A DNA stretch of 20,520 nt from Burkholderiaceae bacterium (GCA_023253905.1 JALREG010000437.1:1-20520), one strand, 5' to 3'. Counted from the first letter of the stretch, positions 1 through 8,210 are shown. Numbers and translations are program-made. Notes: generated from the letters alone by a model not told the origin.

Positions 1-57
1 GAGCTCCTCGACATCAAGGCTCCCGCCGCGCCGCCGCCGCCGCCGGCGAAGAAGTGA
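1..57 (+). CDS. C-terminal end of a protein, possibly FKBP-type peptidyl-prolyl isomerase (partial)
   Basis: The window opens inside an open frame of 18 codons that ends in TGA at 55-57. The peptide is ELLDIKAPAAPPPPPAKK. FKBP-type prolyl isomerases commonly end in a last beta strand of the form LVFxVELLDI, often followed by a short Pro/Ala/Lys tail, so an FKBP C-terminus is my best reading, but it rests on about six residues. A strong terminator follows 34 nt after the stop, which supports a real gene end. Any short hydrophilic tail would look similar, so the product call is tentative. Confidence 0.4.
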   Translation, partial: ELLDIKAPAAPPPPPAKK

Positions 58-91
58 CTTCACGGCGCATCGCGCCTCCGGTCTTCTCTCC

Positions 92-119
92 AAACCCCCG
101 CCACACGCGGGGGTTTTTT
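92..119 (+). terminator. Rho-independent terminator
   Basis: A perfect 7-bp GC-rich stem (CCCCCGC at 95-101 pairing with GCGGGGG at 107-113) closes a 5-nt loop and is followed directly by six T residues (114-119). Three A residues precede the stem, so it may work weakly in the other direction too. It lies between the convergent ends of the partial plus-strand gene (stop at 57) and the minus-strand transporter gene (stop at 141). Confidence 0.9.
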
Positions 120-140
120 ATTTTCGGACGACGGCGCCGG

Positions 141-1679
141 CTACTGACGCAGCAGCATCGTCACGCCGGGACCAATCGGCCACCCCGCCTGCAGCCAAAG
201 CACGAGCATCAGCGTCCAGCCGACCGTGAAGGTGAGCGAATACGGCAGCATCAAGGCGACCATGGTGCCGATCCCCGATTGCGGCGCGTACCGTTGGGCG
301 AACATCAGGACGAGCGGGAAGTTCGAGGCGAGCGGCGTGACCACGTTCATCAGGCTGTCCCCGACGCGGTAGGCGGCCTGCGTCATCTCAGGCGAATAGC
401 CGAGCAGCATGAACATCGGTACGAAAACCGGCGCGAGGATGGCCCACTTGGCCGAGGCCGAGCCCAGGAAGATGTCCGTCGCCGCCGTCAGCAGGATCAA
501 CCCTACGATCAAGGTGATTGGACCAAGCTGCAGCGACTTGAGGACCGCGGCTCCCTTCACGGCGAGGATGACGCCGACGTTGGACCACGCGAAAAGGTTC
601 ACGAACTGGGCGATGAAGAAAACGACCACAATGTACGGCGCGGCCAGTTCCATCGTGCGCTGCATCGCGCGGTAAACATCGACGTCGCGCCGGATCGAGC
701 CCGTCGCGAGCCCGTAGGCGACCGCGGGGGCCAGCCCTAGCACGAAGATGAAAAACACCAGACCCTTGATGAAGTAGGAGTTGATGAAGCCGGGCTTCGC
801 GGGGTCCTGCAGCACGCCGCCCTCCGGGATCAAGCCGGCCACCACGAGCGCGCCCAAGGCGAGAAAGACGCCCAACGCCCAAGCCAGACCGCGCCGTTCG
901 GCGGCGGAAAGAGGCTGAAGATCCTGCGCCGGCGCCTCGCCCTCGTAGCGACCGAGCCGGGGCTCCACCAAGCGCTCGGTCACAAACGCCCCCAGCGCCG
1001 TCACCAGAAACACGGAGGCTCCGAGGAAGTAGTAGTTGGCCATCGCGTTGACCGTGTACTTCGGATCGACGATGCGCGCGGCCTCCTGCGTGAGGCCGGC
1101 GAGCACCACGTCGCTGGTCGAGATGAGCAGGTTGGCGGCGAATCCACCCGAAACGCCGGAGAACGCGGCGGCGAGCCCCGCGAGCGGATGACGCCCCAGC
1201 GCGTGGAACAGCGCCATGCTGAGCGGCAGAAGCAGCACGTAGCCGATGTCACCCGCGGTGTGGGACATCGCGCCGCAGCCGACCACGACCCAGGTGAGCC
1301 AGCGCCGCGGCGTGCGATTGACCACGAGTCGCACGCAAGCGCCCAGCAGGCCGGAGTGCTCCGCGGCCGCGAGCCCGAGCAGGCAAACGAGTACGGGGCC
1401 CAGCGGCGCGAAGTTGATGAAGTTGGGCAGCAGCCCGGTGATCAGACGGCGCAGGCCGTCGACCGAAAGCAGGTTCACCGCCCCAACCGCCTTGCGGGTG
1501 ACGGGATGCTCCACGCTCACTCCGGCTGAGCTGAGCACCCACGAAAGGAGCACCATCAGCGCGCCCAGCAGCAGGAAAAGCGTCGCCGGGTGCGGCAGAA
1601 GGTTTCCCCACCGCTCCACCCTCGCGAGCTGGCGCTGGAACAAAGTCGGAGCGGGGACGGTTTCAGCGGGGTGATCCAT
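141..1679 (-). CDS. AbgT-family transporter (p-aminobenzoyl-glutamate type)
   Basis: A 512-residue polytopic inner-membrane protein, the usual length for AbgT transporters. Family signatures are visible: the N-terminal GNLLPHPATLFLLL helix (about residues 25-38), the central MSHTAGDIGYVLLLPLS segment, the AANLLISTSDVVLAGLT motif, and near the C-terminus GIGTMVALMLPYS followed by a Trp-rich last helix ending in GPG. The family exports sulfonamides or takes up p-aminobenzoyl-glutamate in proton-coupled fashion; the substrate here is unknown. I chose the ATG at 1679 because the family homology begins there and the preceding 58 codons read back into the upstream gene. It starts 7 nt after the N-formylglutamate amidohydrolase stop, so the two are probably co-transcribed. 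No good Shine-Dalgarno is visible. This region is of doubtful linkage to the genes right of 2690. Confidence 0.9.
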   Translation of the reverse strand: MDHPAETVPAPTLFQRQLARVERWGNLLPHPATLFLLLGALMVLLSWVLSSAGVSVEHPVTRKAVGAVNLLSVDGLRRLITGLLPNFINFAPLGPVLVCLLGLAAAEHSGLLGACVRLVVNRTPRRWLTWVVVGCGAMSHTAGDIGYVLLLPLSMALFHALGRHPLAGLAAAFSGVSGGFAANLLISTSDVVLAGLTQEAARIVDPKYTVNAMANYYFLGASVFLVTALGAFVTERLVEPRLGRYEGEAPAQDLQPLSAAERRGLAWALGVFLALGALVVAGLIPEGGVLQDPAKPGFINSYFIKGLVFFIFVLGLAPAVAYGLATGSIRRDVDVYRAMQRTMELAAPYIVVVFFIAQFVNLFAWSNVGVILAVKGAAVLKSLQLGPITLIVGLILLTAATDIFLGSASAKWAILAPVFVPMFMLLGYSPEMTQAAYRVGDSLMNVVTPLASNFPLVLMFAQRYAPQSGIGTMVALMLPYSLTFTVGWTLMLVLWLQAGWPIGPGVTMLLRQ

Positions 1680-1686
1680 GGGGAAA

Positions 1687-2535
1687 TCAGACGGCGCGGG
1701 AGCCAAGCCGGGCGGCTGCGGCGCGCGCGAAGCCGGTGAGATGTTCCTGCAGGCGTCCGAAGCCCGGCCCCGGCTCGCAGGTCGCCTCGTCCATGTAGAG
1801 CGCGCGGTTGATCTCGATCTGCACACTGCAGCGACCCCGGGTCGGATCACCATGCGTGCGCACGATATCCGCGCCGCGATAAGGATCGTTCACCTGCACA
1901 CGGTAACCAAGGCCTGAAAAATGCGCGGCCACCCATCGGGTGACGGCGGGATCGGACGAGGTGCCGTCGCGATCTCCGATCACAAGATCCGGCCGAGCGC
2001 GACCGGAGTCGGTGTTCATGGCGTTGCCGCGCGACTTCATCGAATGGCAGTTGAAATGCCAGACGTGACCGTGGCGCGCAGCCGCGGCGTCGATCTCGCG
2101 ACGCAGCGCCTCGCGGTAGGGAAGGTGGAACTCGTCGATCCGACGGCGCACCTCGGCCACGGTGAGACGGCGGTGGTACATCGGCACGCCGGGCAGGGCG
2201 TAGCGCCGGATGAGACCCATGCCCCGGCGAGCGTGATCACTCAACACGACCGGCTCCGGCCAAGGCTCGGCGAGCAACTCGGGGTCGATGTCGTCGGCCG
2301 CGCGGTTGGTGTCGAGGTAGGCGCGCGGGAAGGTCGCCGCGATCAGGACAGCGCCCGCCTCCGTCACCCCGCGGAAAAGCGTATCCACGTGCGCGTCCCA
2401 CGTCGTGGCGATCTGGTCCCGCGAGGCGGCGGGGGAAAAGTCGGGCGGATACTCGATTCCGCTATGGGGCGAGTCGAAGACGAGCGGCGCGGCCGCACCC
2501 GCGGGGCGGTGGATGAACAACGGGGCGGCGGACAT
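1687..2535 (-). CDS. N-formylglutamate amidohydrolase family protein
   Basis: A 282-residue soluble enzyme of the FGase (HutG-type) family, which cleaves N-formyl-L-glutamate to glutamate and formate in histidine breakdown; some relatives act on other N-acyl amino acids. Visible family motifs are FDSPHSG (residues 20-26), the ATFPRAYLDTNR stretch (67-78), FNCHSMKS (161-168) and VIGDRDGTS (185-193), which carry likely metal- and substrate-binding residues. I prefer the ATG at 2535; upstream TTG codons at 2547 and 2538 are in frame but less likely, and a GAGAGG purine run lies just upstream. The gene lies between an M20 amidohydrolase remnant (17 nt upstream) and the AbgT gene (7 nt downstream). 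No hut genes are nearby, so a role in N-acyl-glutamate scavenging is more likely here than histidine use. Confidence 0.85.
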   Translation of the reverse strand: MSAAPLFIHRPAGAAAPLVFDSPHSGIEYPPDFSPAASRDQIATTWDAHVDTLFRGVTEAGAVLIAATFPRAYLDTNRAADDIDPELLAEPWPEPVVLSDHARRGMGLIRRYALPGVPMYHRRLTVAEVRRRIDEFHLPYREALRREIDAAAARHGHVWHFNCHSMKSRGNAMNTDSGRARPDLVIGDRDGTSSDPAVTRWVAAHFSGLGYRVQVNDPYRGADIVRTHGDPTRGRCSVQIEINRALYMDEATCEPGPGFGRLQEHLTGFARAAAARLGSRAV

Positions 2536-2552
2536 CAACGACGGCAACCCTC

Positions 2553-2684
2553 TCAGTCGCGGTAGTTGAGCGGCGGAGCGCGATTGCCGATCACCGCCTC
2601 GTAGCGGAAGTCCGCGCCGCGGCGTTTCTCAAGCTCGGCGCGCGCGGCCTTGATGCCGGCGGGGTCGGAGAACAGGTCGATCAT
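2553..2684 (-). pseudogene. M20-family amidohydrolase (AbgB-like), C-terminal remnant
   Basis: The minus strand carries an open frame ending in TGA at 2555-2553 whose last 43 residues begin MIDLFSDPAGIKAARAEL and end in the short sequence APPLNYRD. This resembles the C-terminus of M20 peptidases of the AbgA/AbgB and aminoacylase group, which hydrolyse p-aminobenzoyl-glutamate or other N-acyl amino acids. Upstream of about 2684 the resemblance stops and the frame soon meets a stop at about 2714-2716, where sucA coding sequence occupies the other strand. About 90 percent of the enzyme is therefore missing. It is 17 nt upstream of the N-formylglutamate amidohydrolase and would have been the first gene of that operon. 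The identification rests on a short segment. Confidence 0.6.
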
Positions 2685-2690
2685 GGTGCC
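2680..2690. other. Breakpoint joining two unrelated sequences
   Basis: On the left, the minus-strand M20 amidohydrolase reads correctly up to about 2684 and then loses homology. On the right, SucA reads correctly from its VPAADGS motif at about 2686 onward but lacks the preceding N-terminal segment. Two genes thus lose their 5' portions at one point, head to head. No insertion sequence, direct repeat or target duplication is visible at the site. The cause may be recombination or an assembly join. Confidence 0.7.
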
Positions 2691-5409
2691 GGCGGCTGAC
2701 GGCAGTGCTCAGTCGCGCGACATTGCGCATGCCCCCATCGTGCAGTCATTTGCCGAGCGCTCGCGCGAAGGCACGCTGCGGCCCCGTCTCATGGGGGGCG
2801 ACGCTTCGTCGGCGCGCAAGCAGGTATTCGTGCAGTCATTGGTTGCCGCATACCGGTTCCTGGGTAACCGCTGGGCTGACCTCGATCCGCTCGAGCGCCA
2901 GGAGCAGCCCTCCATCCCCGAACTCGAGCCCGCCTTCTATGATTTTTCGGAAGGGGATCACGCGAATATCTATTCGGCCGCCAATACGTATTTCGGTTTC
3001 GATACGGCGCCGCTGCGGGAGATTGTGCGCGCCCTGCGTGAAACCTATTGCGGCTCAATTGGCGCCGAATTCATGCACATGACCGATCCTGCGCAAAAGC
3101 GCTGGATGCAGGAGCGGCTGGAATCGTCACGCGCCAGACCCAGCTTCTCGGCCGACAAGAAGAAACGCGTTCTCGAACGACTGACGGCCGCCGAAGGGCT
3201 TGAGCGCTACCTGCATACCCGATACGTCGGTCAGAAACGATTCTCGCTGGAGGGCGGTGAGAGCTTCATCGCCGCCATGGACGAACTGATCCAGCGTGCC
3301 GGCGAGTCGGGAATTGAGGAAATCGTCATTGGCATGGCGCATCGCGGGCGTCTGAATGTACTCGTGAACGTGCTGGGCAAAATGCCGCGCGATCTGTTTG
3401 CTGAGTTTGAAGGCCAGCATGCTGACGATCTGCCCTCGGGTGATGTGAAGTACCACAACGGTTTTTCGAGTGACCTCACAACGCCGGGAGGTCCGGTCCA
3501 TGTGTCACTCGCCTTCAATCCCTCCCACCTTGAGATCGTCAATCCGGTGGTGGCGGGTTCCGCCAAGGCGCGGATGGTGCGTCGCGGTGACCGCAATGGC
3601 GATCAGGTGCTGCCGATCGTGGTGCACGGCGATGCGGCGTTTGCCGGGCAGGGCGTGGTGATGGAAACGCTCAATCTGGCCCAGACGCGTGGTTACGGCA
3701 CGCGCGGCACGGTCCACATTGTGATCAATAACCAGATCGGTTTTACGACCTCCGATCCGCGCGATACACGCTCCACCATTTATTGCACCGACGTTGCCAA
3801 GATGATCGAGGCGCCGGTGCTGCATGTGAATGGCGATGATCCCGAGGCGGTGGTGTTTGCCACGCAGCTCGCGCTCGATTTCCGGCAGCAGTTCCGGAAG
3901 GATGTGGTCGTCGATATTGTGTGCTTCCGGAAGCTCGGTCACAACGAGCAGGACACGCCTGCGGTGACGCAGCCGATGATGTACAAGCGCATCGGCACGC
4001 ACCCCGGCACGCGCAAGCTCTACGCTGACAAGCTGGCCGCACAGGGTGTGATCGCGGCCGCTGACGGTGACCGGTTCGTGGCCGAGTTCCGCGCCGCCAT
4101 GGACGAAGGTAAGAACACCTTTGATCCGGTGATCACCAATTTCACGAGCAAATTTGCGGTGGATTGGCTGCCGTTCCTCAACCGTAAATGGACCGACTCT
4201 GCAGACACGGCGCTTCCGCGCGCAGAACTCAAACGCCTGGGCGAGCGCATCACCACCATCCCGGCCGGGTTCAAGCTCCACCCGCTGGTAGAGAAAGTGG
4301 TCGGTGATCGCCGGGCCATGGTCAATGGCGACCAACCGCTTGACTGGGGCATGGGCGAGCATCTGGCGTTTGCTTCGCTGGTGGCAGCAGGCTACGGCGT
4401 GCGGTTGTCCGGGCAGGACTCGGGCCGCGGCACCTTCACGCATCGGCACTCGGTTCTGCATGATCAGGCGCGTGAGAAATGGGATCAGGGCGCCTATATT
4501 CCGCTCCAATTCGTGAGTGACAAGCAGGGACAGTTCATCGTCATCGACTCGGTGCTGTCCGAGGAGGCGGTGCTTGGGTTCGAATACGGTTACGCCACCG
4601 CTGAACCCAACACGCTGGTCATCTGGGAAGCCCAGTTTGGCGACTTCGTCAATGGCGCGCAGGTGGTGATCGATCAGTTCATCTCCTCGGGCGAAACCAA
4701 GTGGGGACGGGCGTGCGGTCTCACTCTCATGCTCCCGCACGGCTACGAGGGCCAGGGCCCTGAGCATTCCTCGGCGCGTATCGAGCGCTTCCTGCAGCTG
4801 TGCGCCGAACACAACATGCAGGTTTGTCAGCCGACCACTCCTGCGCAAATCTTCCATGTGCTGCGCCGACAGATGGTGCGCATGTTCAGAAAGCCGCTGG
4901 TGCTGTTCACGCCGAAGTCGTTGCTGCGGAACAAAGAAGCGGTATCCAGCCTTGACGATCTTGCGAAGGGCGAATTCCGAACGGTGATTGGCGAAACCGA
5001 TCCCGCTATCGAGGCGAAGAAGGTCAAGCGCGTGGTGGTCTGTACCGGCAAGGTCTACTACGACCTGCTTGCCGCCCGCCGCGAGCGCAAGCTTGACGAT
5101 ATTGCGCTGGTCCGGGTCGAGCAGCTTTATCCCTTCCCGCACAAGGCGTTCGAGGCTGAGATGCGCAAGTTCGGTGCCGCTACGCAGGTGGTGTGGTGCC
5201 AGGACGAGCCGCAAAATCAGGGAGCCTGGTTCTATGCGCAGCACCATCTGGGAGAGGTGCTGCGAGAAGGCCAGACGCTCAGTTACGCCGGGCGCCCTGC
5301 GTCAGCATCGCCGGCCGTTGGCTACTACGACAAACACTACGCGCAGCAAAAAGACCTGATCGCTGCTGCGTTTGGTGAGTCGCGCACGCGTAGTCGCAAG
5401 GCGAGCTGA
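2683..5409 (+). CDS. sucA: 2-oxoglutarate dehydrogenase E1 component, N-terminally truncated
   Basis: Thiamine-diphosphate-dependent E1 of the 2-oxoglutarate dehydrogenase complex; it decarboxylates 2-oxoglutarate and passes the succinyl group to the lipoyl arm of E2. From the ATG at 2683 it has 908 residues, against roughly 930-955 in the family. Visible motifs are GQKRFSLEGGES (about 183-194), GMAHRGRLN (217-225), the TPP-binding GDAAFAGQG (316-324) with NNQIGF (349-354), and the C-terminal DEPQNQGAWFY segment. Missing is the N-terminal stretch of about 40-50 residues (the YLxGxN...YEDFLxDP...W region) that helps bind E2. Start codons at 2650, 2653 and 2683 all lie in or at the foreign left sequence, so the native start is lost. 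The rest is intact, without frameshifts, and leads into odhB after 99 nt. Confidence 0.93.
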   Translation: MVPAADGSAQSRDIAHAPIVQSFAERSREGTLRPRLMGGDASSARKQVFVQSLVAAYRFLGNRWADLDPLERQEQPSIPELEPAFYDFSEGDHANIYSAANTYFGFDTAPLREIVRALRETYCGSIGAEFMHMTDPAQKRWMQERLESSRARPSFSADKKKRVLERLTAAEGLERYLHTRYVGQKRFSLEGGESFIAAMDELIQRAGESGIEEIVIGMAHRGRLNVLVNVLGKMPRDLFAEFEGQHADDLPSGDVKYHNGFSSDLTTPGGPVHVSLAFNPSHLEIVNPVVAGSAKARMVRRGDRNGDQVLPIVVHGDAAFAGQGVVMETLNLAQTRGYGTRGTVHIVINNQIGFTTSDPRDTRSTIYCTDVAKMIEAPVLHVNGDDPEAVVFATQLALDFRQQFRKDVVVDIVCFRKLGHNEQDTPAVTQPMMYKRIGTHPGTRKLYADKLAAQGVIAAADGDRFVAEFRAAMDEGKNTFDPVITNFTSKFAVDWLPFLNRKWTDSADTALPRAELKRLGERITTIPAGFKLHPLVEKVVGDRRAMVNGDQPLDWGMGEHLAFASLVAAGYGVRLSGQDSGRGTFTHRHSVLHDQAREKWDQGAYIPLQFVSDKQGQFIVIDSVLSEEAVLGFEYGYATAEPNTLVIWEAQFGDFVNGAQVVIDQFISSGETKWGRACGLTLMLPHGYEGQGPEHSSARIERFLQLCAEHNMQVCQPTTPAQIFHVLRRQMVRMFRKPLVLFTPKSLLRNKEAVSSLDDLAKGEFRTVIGETDPAIEAKKVKRVVVCTGKVYYDLLAARRERKLDDIALVRVEQLYPFPHKAFEAEMRKFGAATQVVWCQDEPQNQGAWFYAQHHLGEVLREGQTLSYAGRPASASPAVGYYDKHYAQQKDLIAAAFGESRTRSRKAS

Positions 5410-5431
5410 TTCCTGTCGTTTTGCGATAGGG

Positions 5432-5450
5432 CCGCGCTTTGAAAGCGCGG
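5432..5450 (+). repeat. GC-rich inverted repeat in the sucA-odhB gap
   Basis: A 9-bp perfect inverted repeat (CCGCGCTTT and AAAGCGCGG around one G) forms a stable hairpin with a realistic 7-bp stem and 5-nt loop. It lies 22 nt after the sucA stop and 58 nt before the odhB start. No T run follows, so it is not a classical terminator. It could protect the sucA 3' end or set the ratio of sucA to odhB message; this is inference. Confidence 0.55.
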
Positions 5451-5496
5451 TCCCCGTTCGCACACACCCATTCGTTCAAATACACATAACAGATAC

Positions 5497-5508
5497 CGGA
5501 GAACTCCG
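5497..5508 (+). promoter_or_regulatory. odhB Shine-Dalgarno inside a small inverted repeat
   Basis: The GGAG ribosome-binding site (5498-5501, 7 nt before the odhB ATG) is part of CGGAGAACTCCG, which can fold into a 4-bp stem with a GAAC loop. The Shine-Dalgarno is clear; a role of the tiny stem in masking it is speculative. Confidence 0.4.
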
Positions 5509-6759
5509 ATGGCTCTGATTGAAGTCAAGGTTCCGCAACTATCCGAATCGGTCGCCGAAGCGACGCTGCTGCAGTGGCACAAAAAACCAGGCGAGGCCGT
5601 AGCTCGCGATGAAAATCTGATTGACGTTGAAACCGACAAGGTGGTGCTCGAACTGCCCGCGCCGTCCGCAGGGGTGCTGGTGTCGGTGGTGAAAGGCGAC
5701 GGGACCACCGTGGTCTCGGGTGAGGTGATCGCCACGATCGATACCGAAGCGTCGGCGAGCGCTGCGCCCGCGCCGGCGGCTGCCGCAGCGGCGCCGGCTG
5801 CTGCCGCGGCGGCGCCAGCCTCGCAGGCGAAGGCTGGGATCGCGATGCCTGCTGCAGCGAAGATGATGGCCGAGTCAGGGCTTGCTGCCTCGCAGGTCGG
5901 GGGAACCGGCCGTGACGGTCGGATCACGAAGGGAGATGTCATCGGGGCCGTCGCGGCCCAGAGCCGGGCACCGGTCCAGGCTGCGATTCCCACTGGCGCG
6001 CCTGCCGGCGCGCTGCCGGTCGTGAAGGCGCCGGTTGATATCGAGCGCCTCACTGAAGGGCGGCCCGAGCAGCGTGTTCCGATGTCACGACTGCGGCAGC
6101 GGGTCGCTGAGCGCCTGCTCCAGTCGCAGGCGACCAATGCCATTCTCACGACATTCAATGAAGTGAACATGCAGCCGGTCATGGATCTGCGCAAGAAATA
6201 CCAGGATCGCTTCGAGAAGGATCATGGCGTTCGACTGGGCTTCATGTCATTTTTCGTGAAAGCGGCTGTCCACGCGCTCAAGAAATATCCCTTGGTCAAT
6301 GCCTCGATTGACGGCTCTGACATTGTGTATCACGGGTTCTTCGACATCGGTGTGGCGGTGGGCTCGCCCCGCGGGCTGGTGGTGCCGGTGTTGCGTGATG
6401 CCGATCAGCTGAGCTTCGCGCAAACGGAGAAGGCAATCGCCGATTTCGGTAAGCGAGCCCAGGACGGCAAGCTCGGGATCGAGGAGCTGTCTGGAGGCAC
6501 GTTCTCGATCAGTAACGGCGGCGTGTTCGGTTCCATGCTTTCCACACCCATCATCAACCCGCCGCAATCTGCCATTCTGGGTGTTCATGCGACCAAGGAT
6601 CGTGCGGTAGTCGAGAACGGCCAGATCGTTATCCGGCCCATGAATTACCTCGCGATGTCGTACGACCATCGGATCATCGACGGTCGCGAGGCGGTGCTAT
6701 TCCTGGTGTCCATCAAGGATGCGCTGGAAGATCCTGCCCGCCTGTTGCTCGATATCTGA
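5509..6759 (+). CDS. odhB: Dihydrolipoyllysine-residue succinyltransferase (E2 of 2-oxoglutarate dehydrogenase)
   Basis: Core acyltransferase of the 2-oxoglutarate dehydrogenase complex; it moves succinyl from the lipoyl arm to CoA. The 416 residues show the expected order: one lipoyl domain (about 1-76) with the lipoylated lysine in ETDK (K44); an Ala/Pro linker (about 80-112); a peripheral subunit-binding domain with the conserved [11 protein letters not shown] (about 135-145); and a catalytic domain (about 185-416) carrying the DHRIIDG motif (H387, D391). It ends in the common C-terminus ARLLLDI. The start is fixed by GGAG 7 nt upstream and by the lipoyl-domain homology. It follows sucA and is 17 nt before lpdA, forming an operon. 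Confidence 0.97.
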   Translation: MALIEVKVPQLSESVAEATLLQWHKKPGEAVARDENLIDVETDKVVLELPAPSAGVLVSVVKGDGTTVVSGEVIATIDTEASASAAPAPAAAAAAPAAAAAAPASQAKAGIAMPAAAKMMAESGLAASQVGGTGRDGRITKGDVIGAVAAQSRAPVQAAIPTGAPAGALPVVKAPVDIERLTEGRPEQRVPMSRLRQRVAERLLQSQATNAILTTFNEVNMQPVMDLRKKYQDRFEKDHGVRLGFMSFFVKAAVHALKKYPLVNASIDGSDIVYHGFFDIGVAVGSPRGLVVPVLRDADQLSFAQTEKAIADFGKRAQDGKLGIEELSGGTFSISNGGVFGSMLSTPIINPPQSAILGVHATKDRAVVENGQIVIRPMNYLAMSYDHRIIDGREAVLFLVSIKDALEDPARLLLDI

Positions 6760-6776
6760 ACGGCGGAGAACCAGCC

Positions 6777-8210
6777 ATGTCACAGACCTTTGATCTGATC
6801 GTGATCGGCGCCGGGCCCGGTGGCTACATCGCAGCCATTCGCGCGGCGCAACTGGGTATGAAGGTGGGCTGCGTTGAGCAGTGGCGTAACCCGCGCGGTG
6901 AGGCCGCGCTGGGTGGCACCTGTCTCAACGTGGGCTGCATCCCATCCAAAGCACTGCTCGCTTCCTCGGAAATGTTCGAATCGATGCAGCACGACGCAGC
7001 CGATCACGGCATCTCGGTCAAAGGTGCGAGCGTCGATGTTGCCAAGATGATGAGCCGCAAGGACGGCATCGTTGGCAAGATGACCAAGGGCATCGAGTTT
7101 CTGTTCCGAAAGAACAAAATCACGTGGCTCAAAGGGCATGGCCGACTGACGGGGGCGCGCGACGGCCGCTTCCTGGTCGAGGTGAGCGGAGAGGGCGACC
7201 CGGTCAGCTGCGACGCGGCGCAGGTGATCCTCGCCACCGGCTCGAAAGCGCGTCACCTGCCATCGATTGCGGTGGACAATCAACTGATCTGCGATAACGA
7301 GGGCGCACTGGCGCTGGGCGAGGTTCCGAAGCGGCTGGGCGTGATCGGGGCGGGTGTCATCGGGCTGGAGCTCGGTTCGGTCTGGCGTCGTCTTGGCAGC
7401 GAGGTCACGATCCTCGAGGCGCTGCCCGAGTTCCTTGCAGCGGCAGACGAAGCGGTTCGCAAGGAAGCCTGGAAGCAGTTCACCAAGCAAGGGCTTGCGA
7501 TCCATCTAGGTGCCCGCATCGGCGAAGTGACGCGTAGTGGGAAGGGCTTGAGCATCGCCTGGACCGATTCGGCGGGCGCGGCGCAGACCCTGGACTGCGA
7601 CCGTCTGATTGTGTCAGTGGGTCGCGTGCCCAACACCGACGGTCTGGGTCTCGACGCAGTGGGTCTCACAACCGACGCCCGCGGGTTCATCCCGGTGGAT
7701 GAGGGCTGTCGCACCGCGGTACCAGGTATTTGGGCGGTCGGTGATGTGGTGCGCGGCCCCATGCTCGCGCACAAGGCCGAAGATGAAGGGGTAATGGTTG
7801 CCGAATTGATCGCGGGTCAGAAGCCGCACATTGACTACAACTGCATTCCCTGGGTGATTTACACCTCACCCGAAATTGCATGGGTCGGCCAAACCGAGCA
7901 GCAGCTGAAAGCGGCGGGCCGGTCGTTCAAGAGCGGCCAGTTCCCGTTTGCAGCCAACGGCCGTGCGTTGGGAACCGGCGCGTCGGCTGGGTTCGTGCGG
8001 GTGCTTGCATGCGACACCACCGATGAGGTGCTGGGTGTGCATATCGTGGCCGCAAACGCCTCTGACCTGATTGCCGAGGCTGTACTCGCCATGGAATTCA
8101 AAGCCTCGGCCGAAGATATCGGGCGGATTTGCCATCCCCACCCCTCGCTGTCCGAAGTCATGCGCGAAGCGGCGCTCGCAGCCACAGACAATCGGGCCTT
8201 GAACGGTTGA
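6777..8210 (+). CDS. lpdA: Dihydrolipoyl dehydrogenase (E3)
   Basis: Flavoenzyme that reoxidises the dihydrolipoyl arm of E2 with NAD+. The 477 residues show the N-terminal FAD fingerprint (VIGAGPGGY, 9-17), the redox-active disulfide in GGTCLNVGCIPSK (C49 and C54), the second dinucleotide-binding GAGVIGLELGSV segment, the FAD-contacting AVGDV motif, and the C-terminal HPHPSLSE with the catalytic His455 and Glu460 pair. A GGAG Shine-Dalgarno lies 8 nt before the ATG. Its place directly after odhB says it serves the 2-oxoglutarate dehydrogenase complex, though E3 is often shared with pyruvate dehydrogenase. Confidence 0.97.
   Translation: MSQTFDLIVIGAGPGGYIAAIRAAQLGMKVGCVEQWRNPRGEAALGGTCLNVGCIPSKALLASSEMFESMQHDAADHGISVKGASVDVAKMMSRKDGIVGKMTKGIEFLFRKNKITWLKGHGRLTGARDGRFLVEVSGEGDPVSCDAAQVILATGSKARHLPSIAVDNQLICDNEGALALGEVPKRLGVIGAGVIGLELGSVWRRLGSEVTILEALPEFLAAADEAVRKEAWKQFTKQGLAIHLGARIGEVTRSGKGLSIAWTDSAGAAQTLDCDRLIVSVGRVPNTDGLGLDAVGLTTDARGFIPVDEGCRTAVPGIWAVGDVVRGPMLAHKAEDEGVMVAELIAGQKPHIDYNCIPWVIYTSPEIAWVGQTEQQLKAAGRSFKSGQFPFAANGRALGTGASAGFVRVLACDTTDEVLGVHIVAANASDLIAEAVLAMEFKASAEDIGRICHPHPSLSEVMREAALAATDNRALNG

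Noticed and set aside
26..48. CCG-rich microsatellite-like run
   Set aside because: It encodes the Pro/Ala tail of the partial protein at the left edge and is too short to call a repeat element.
54..740. Plus-strand open frame of 228 codons opposite AbgT
   Set aside because: It is Arg/His-rich, domain-free and entirely antisense to a well supported transporter gene and to the terminator.
3505..5247. Long antisense open frame (580 codons) across sucA
   Set aside because: It is the shadow of the sucA codon structure at high GC; it shows no domain, signal or start region, and SucA motifs on the plus strand are unambiguous.
5758..5824. Ala/Pro codon repeat that looks like a tandem repeat
   Set aside because: It is the flexible linker between the lipoyl and subunit-binding domains of OdhB, expected for this family.
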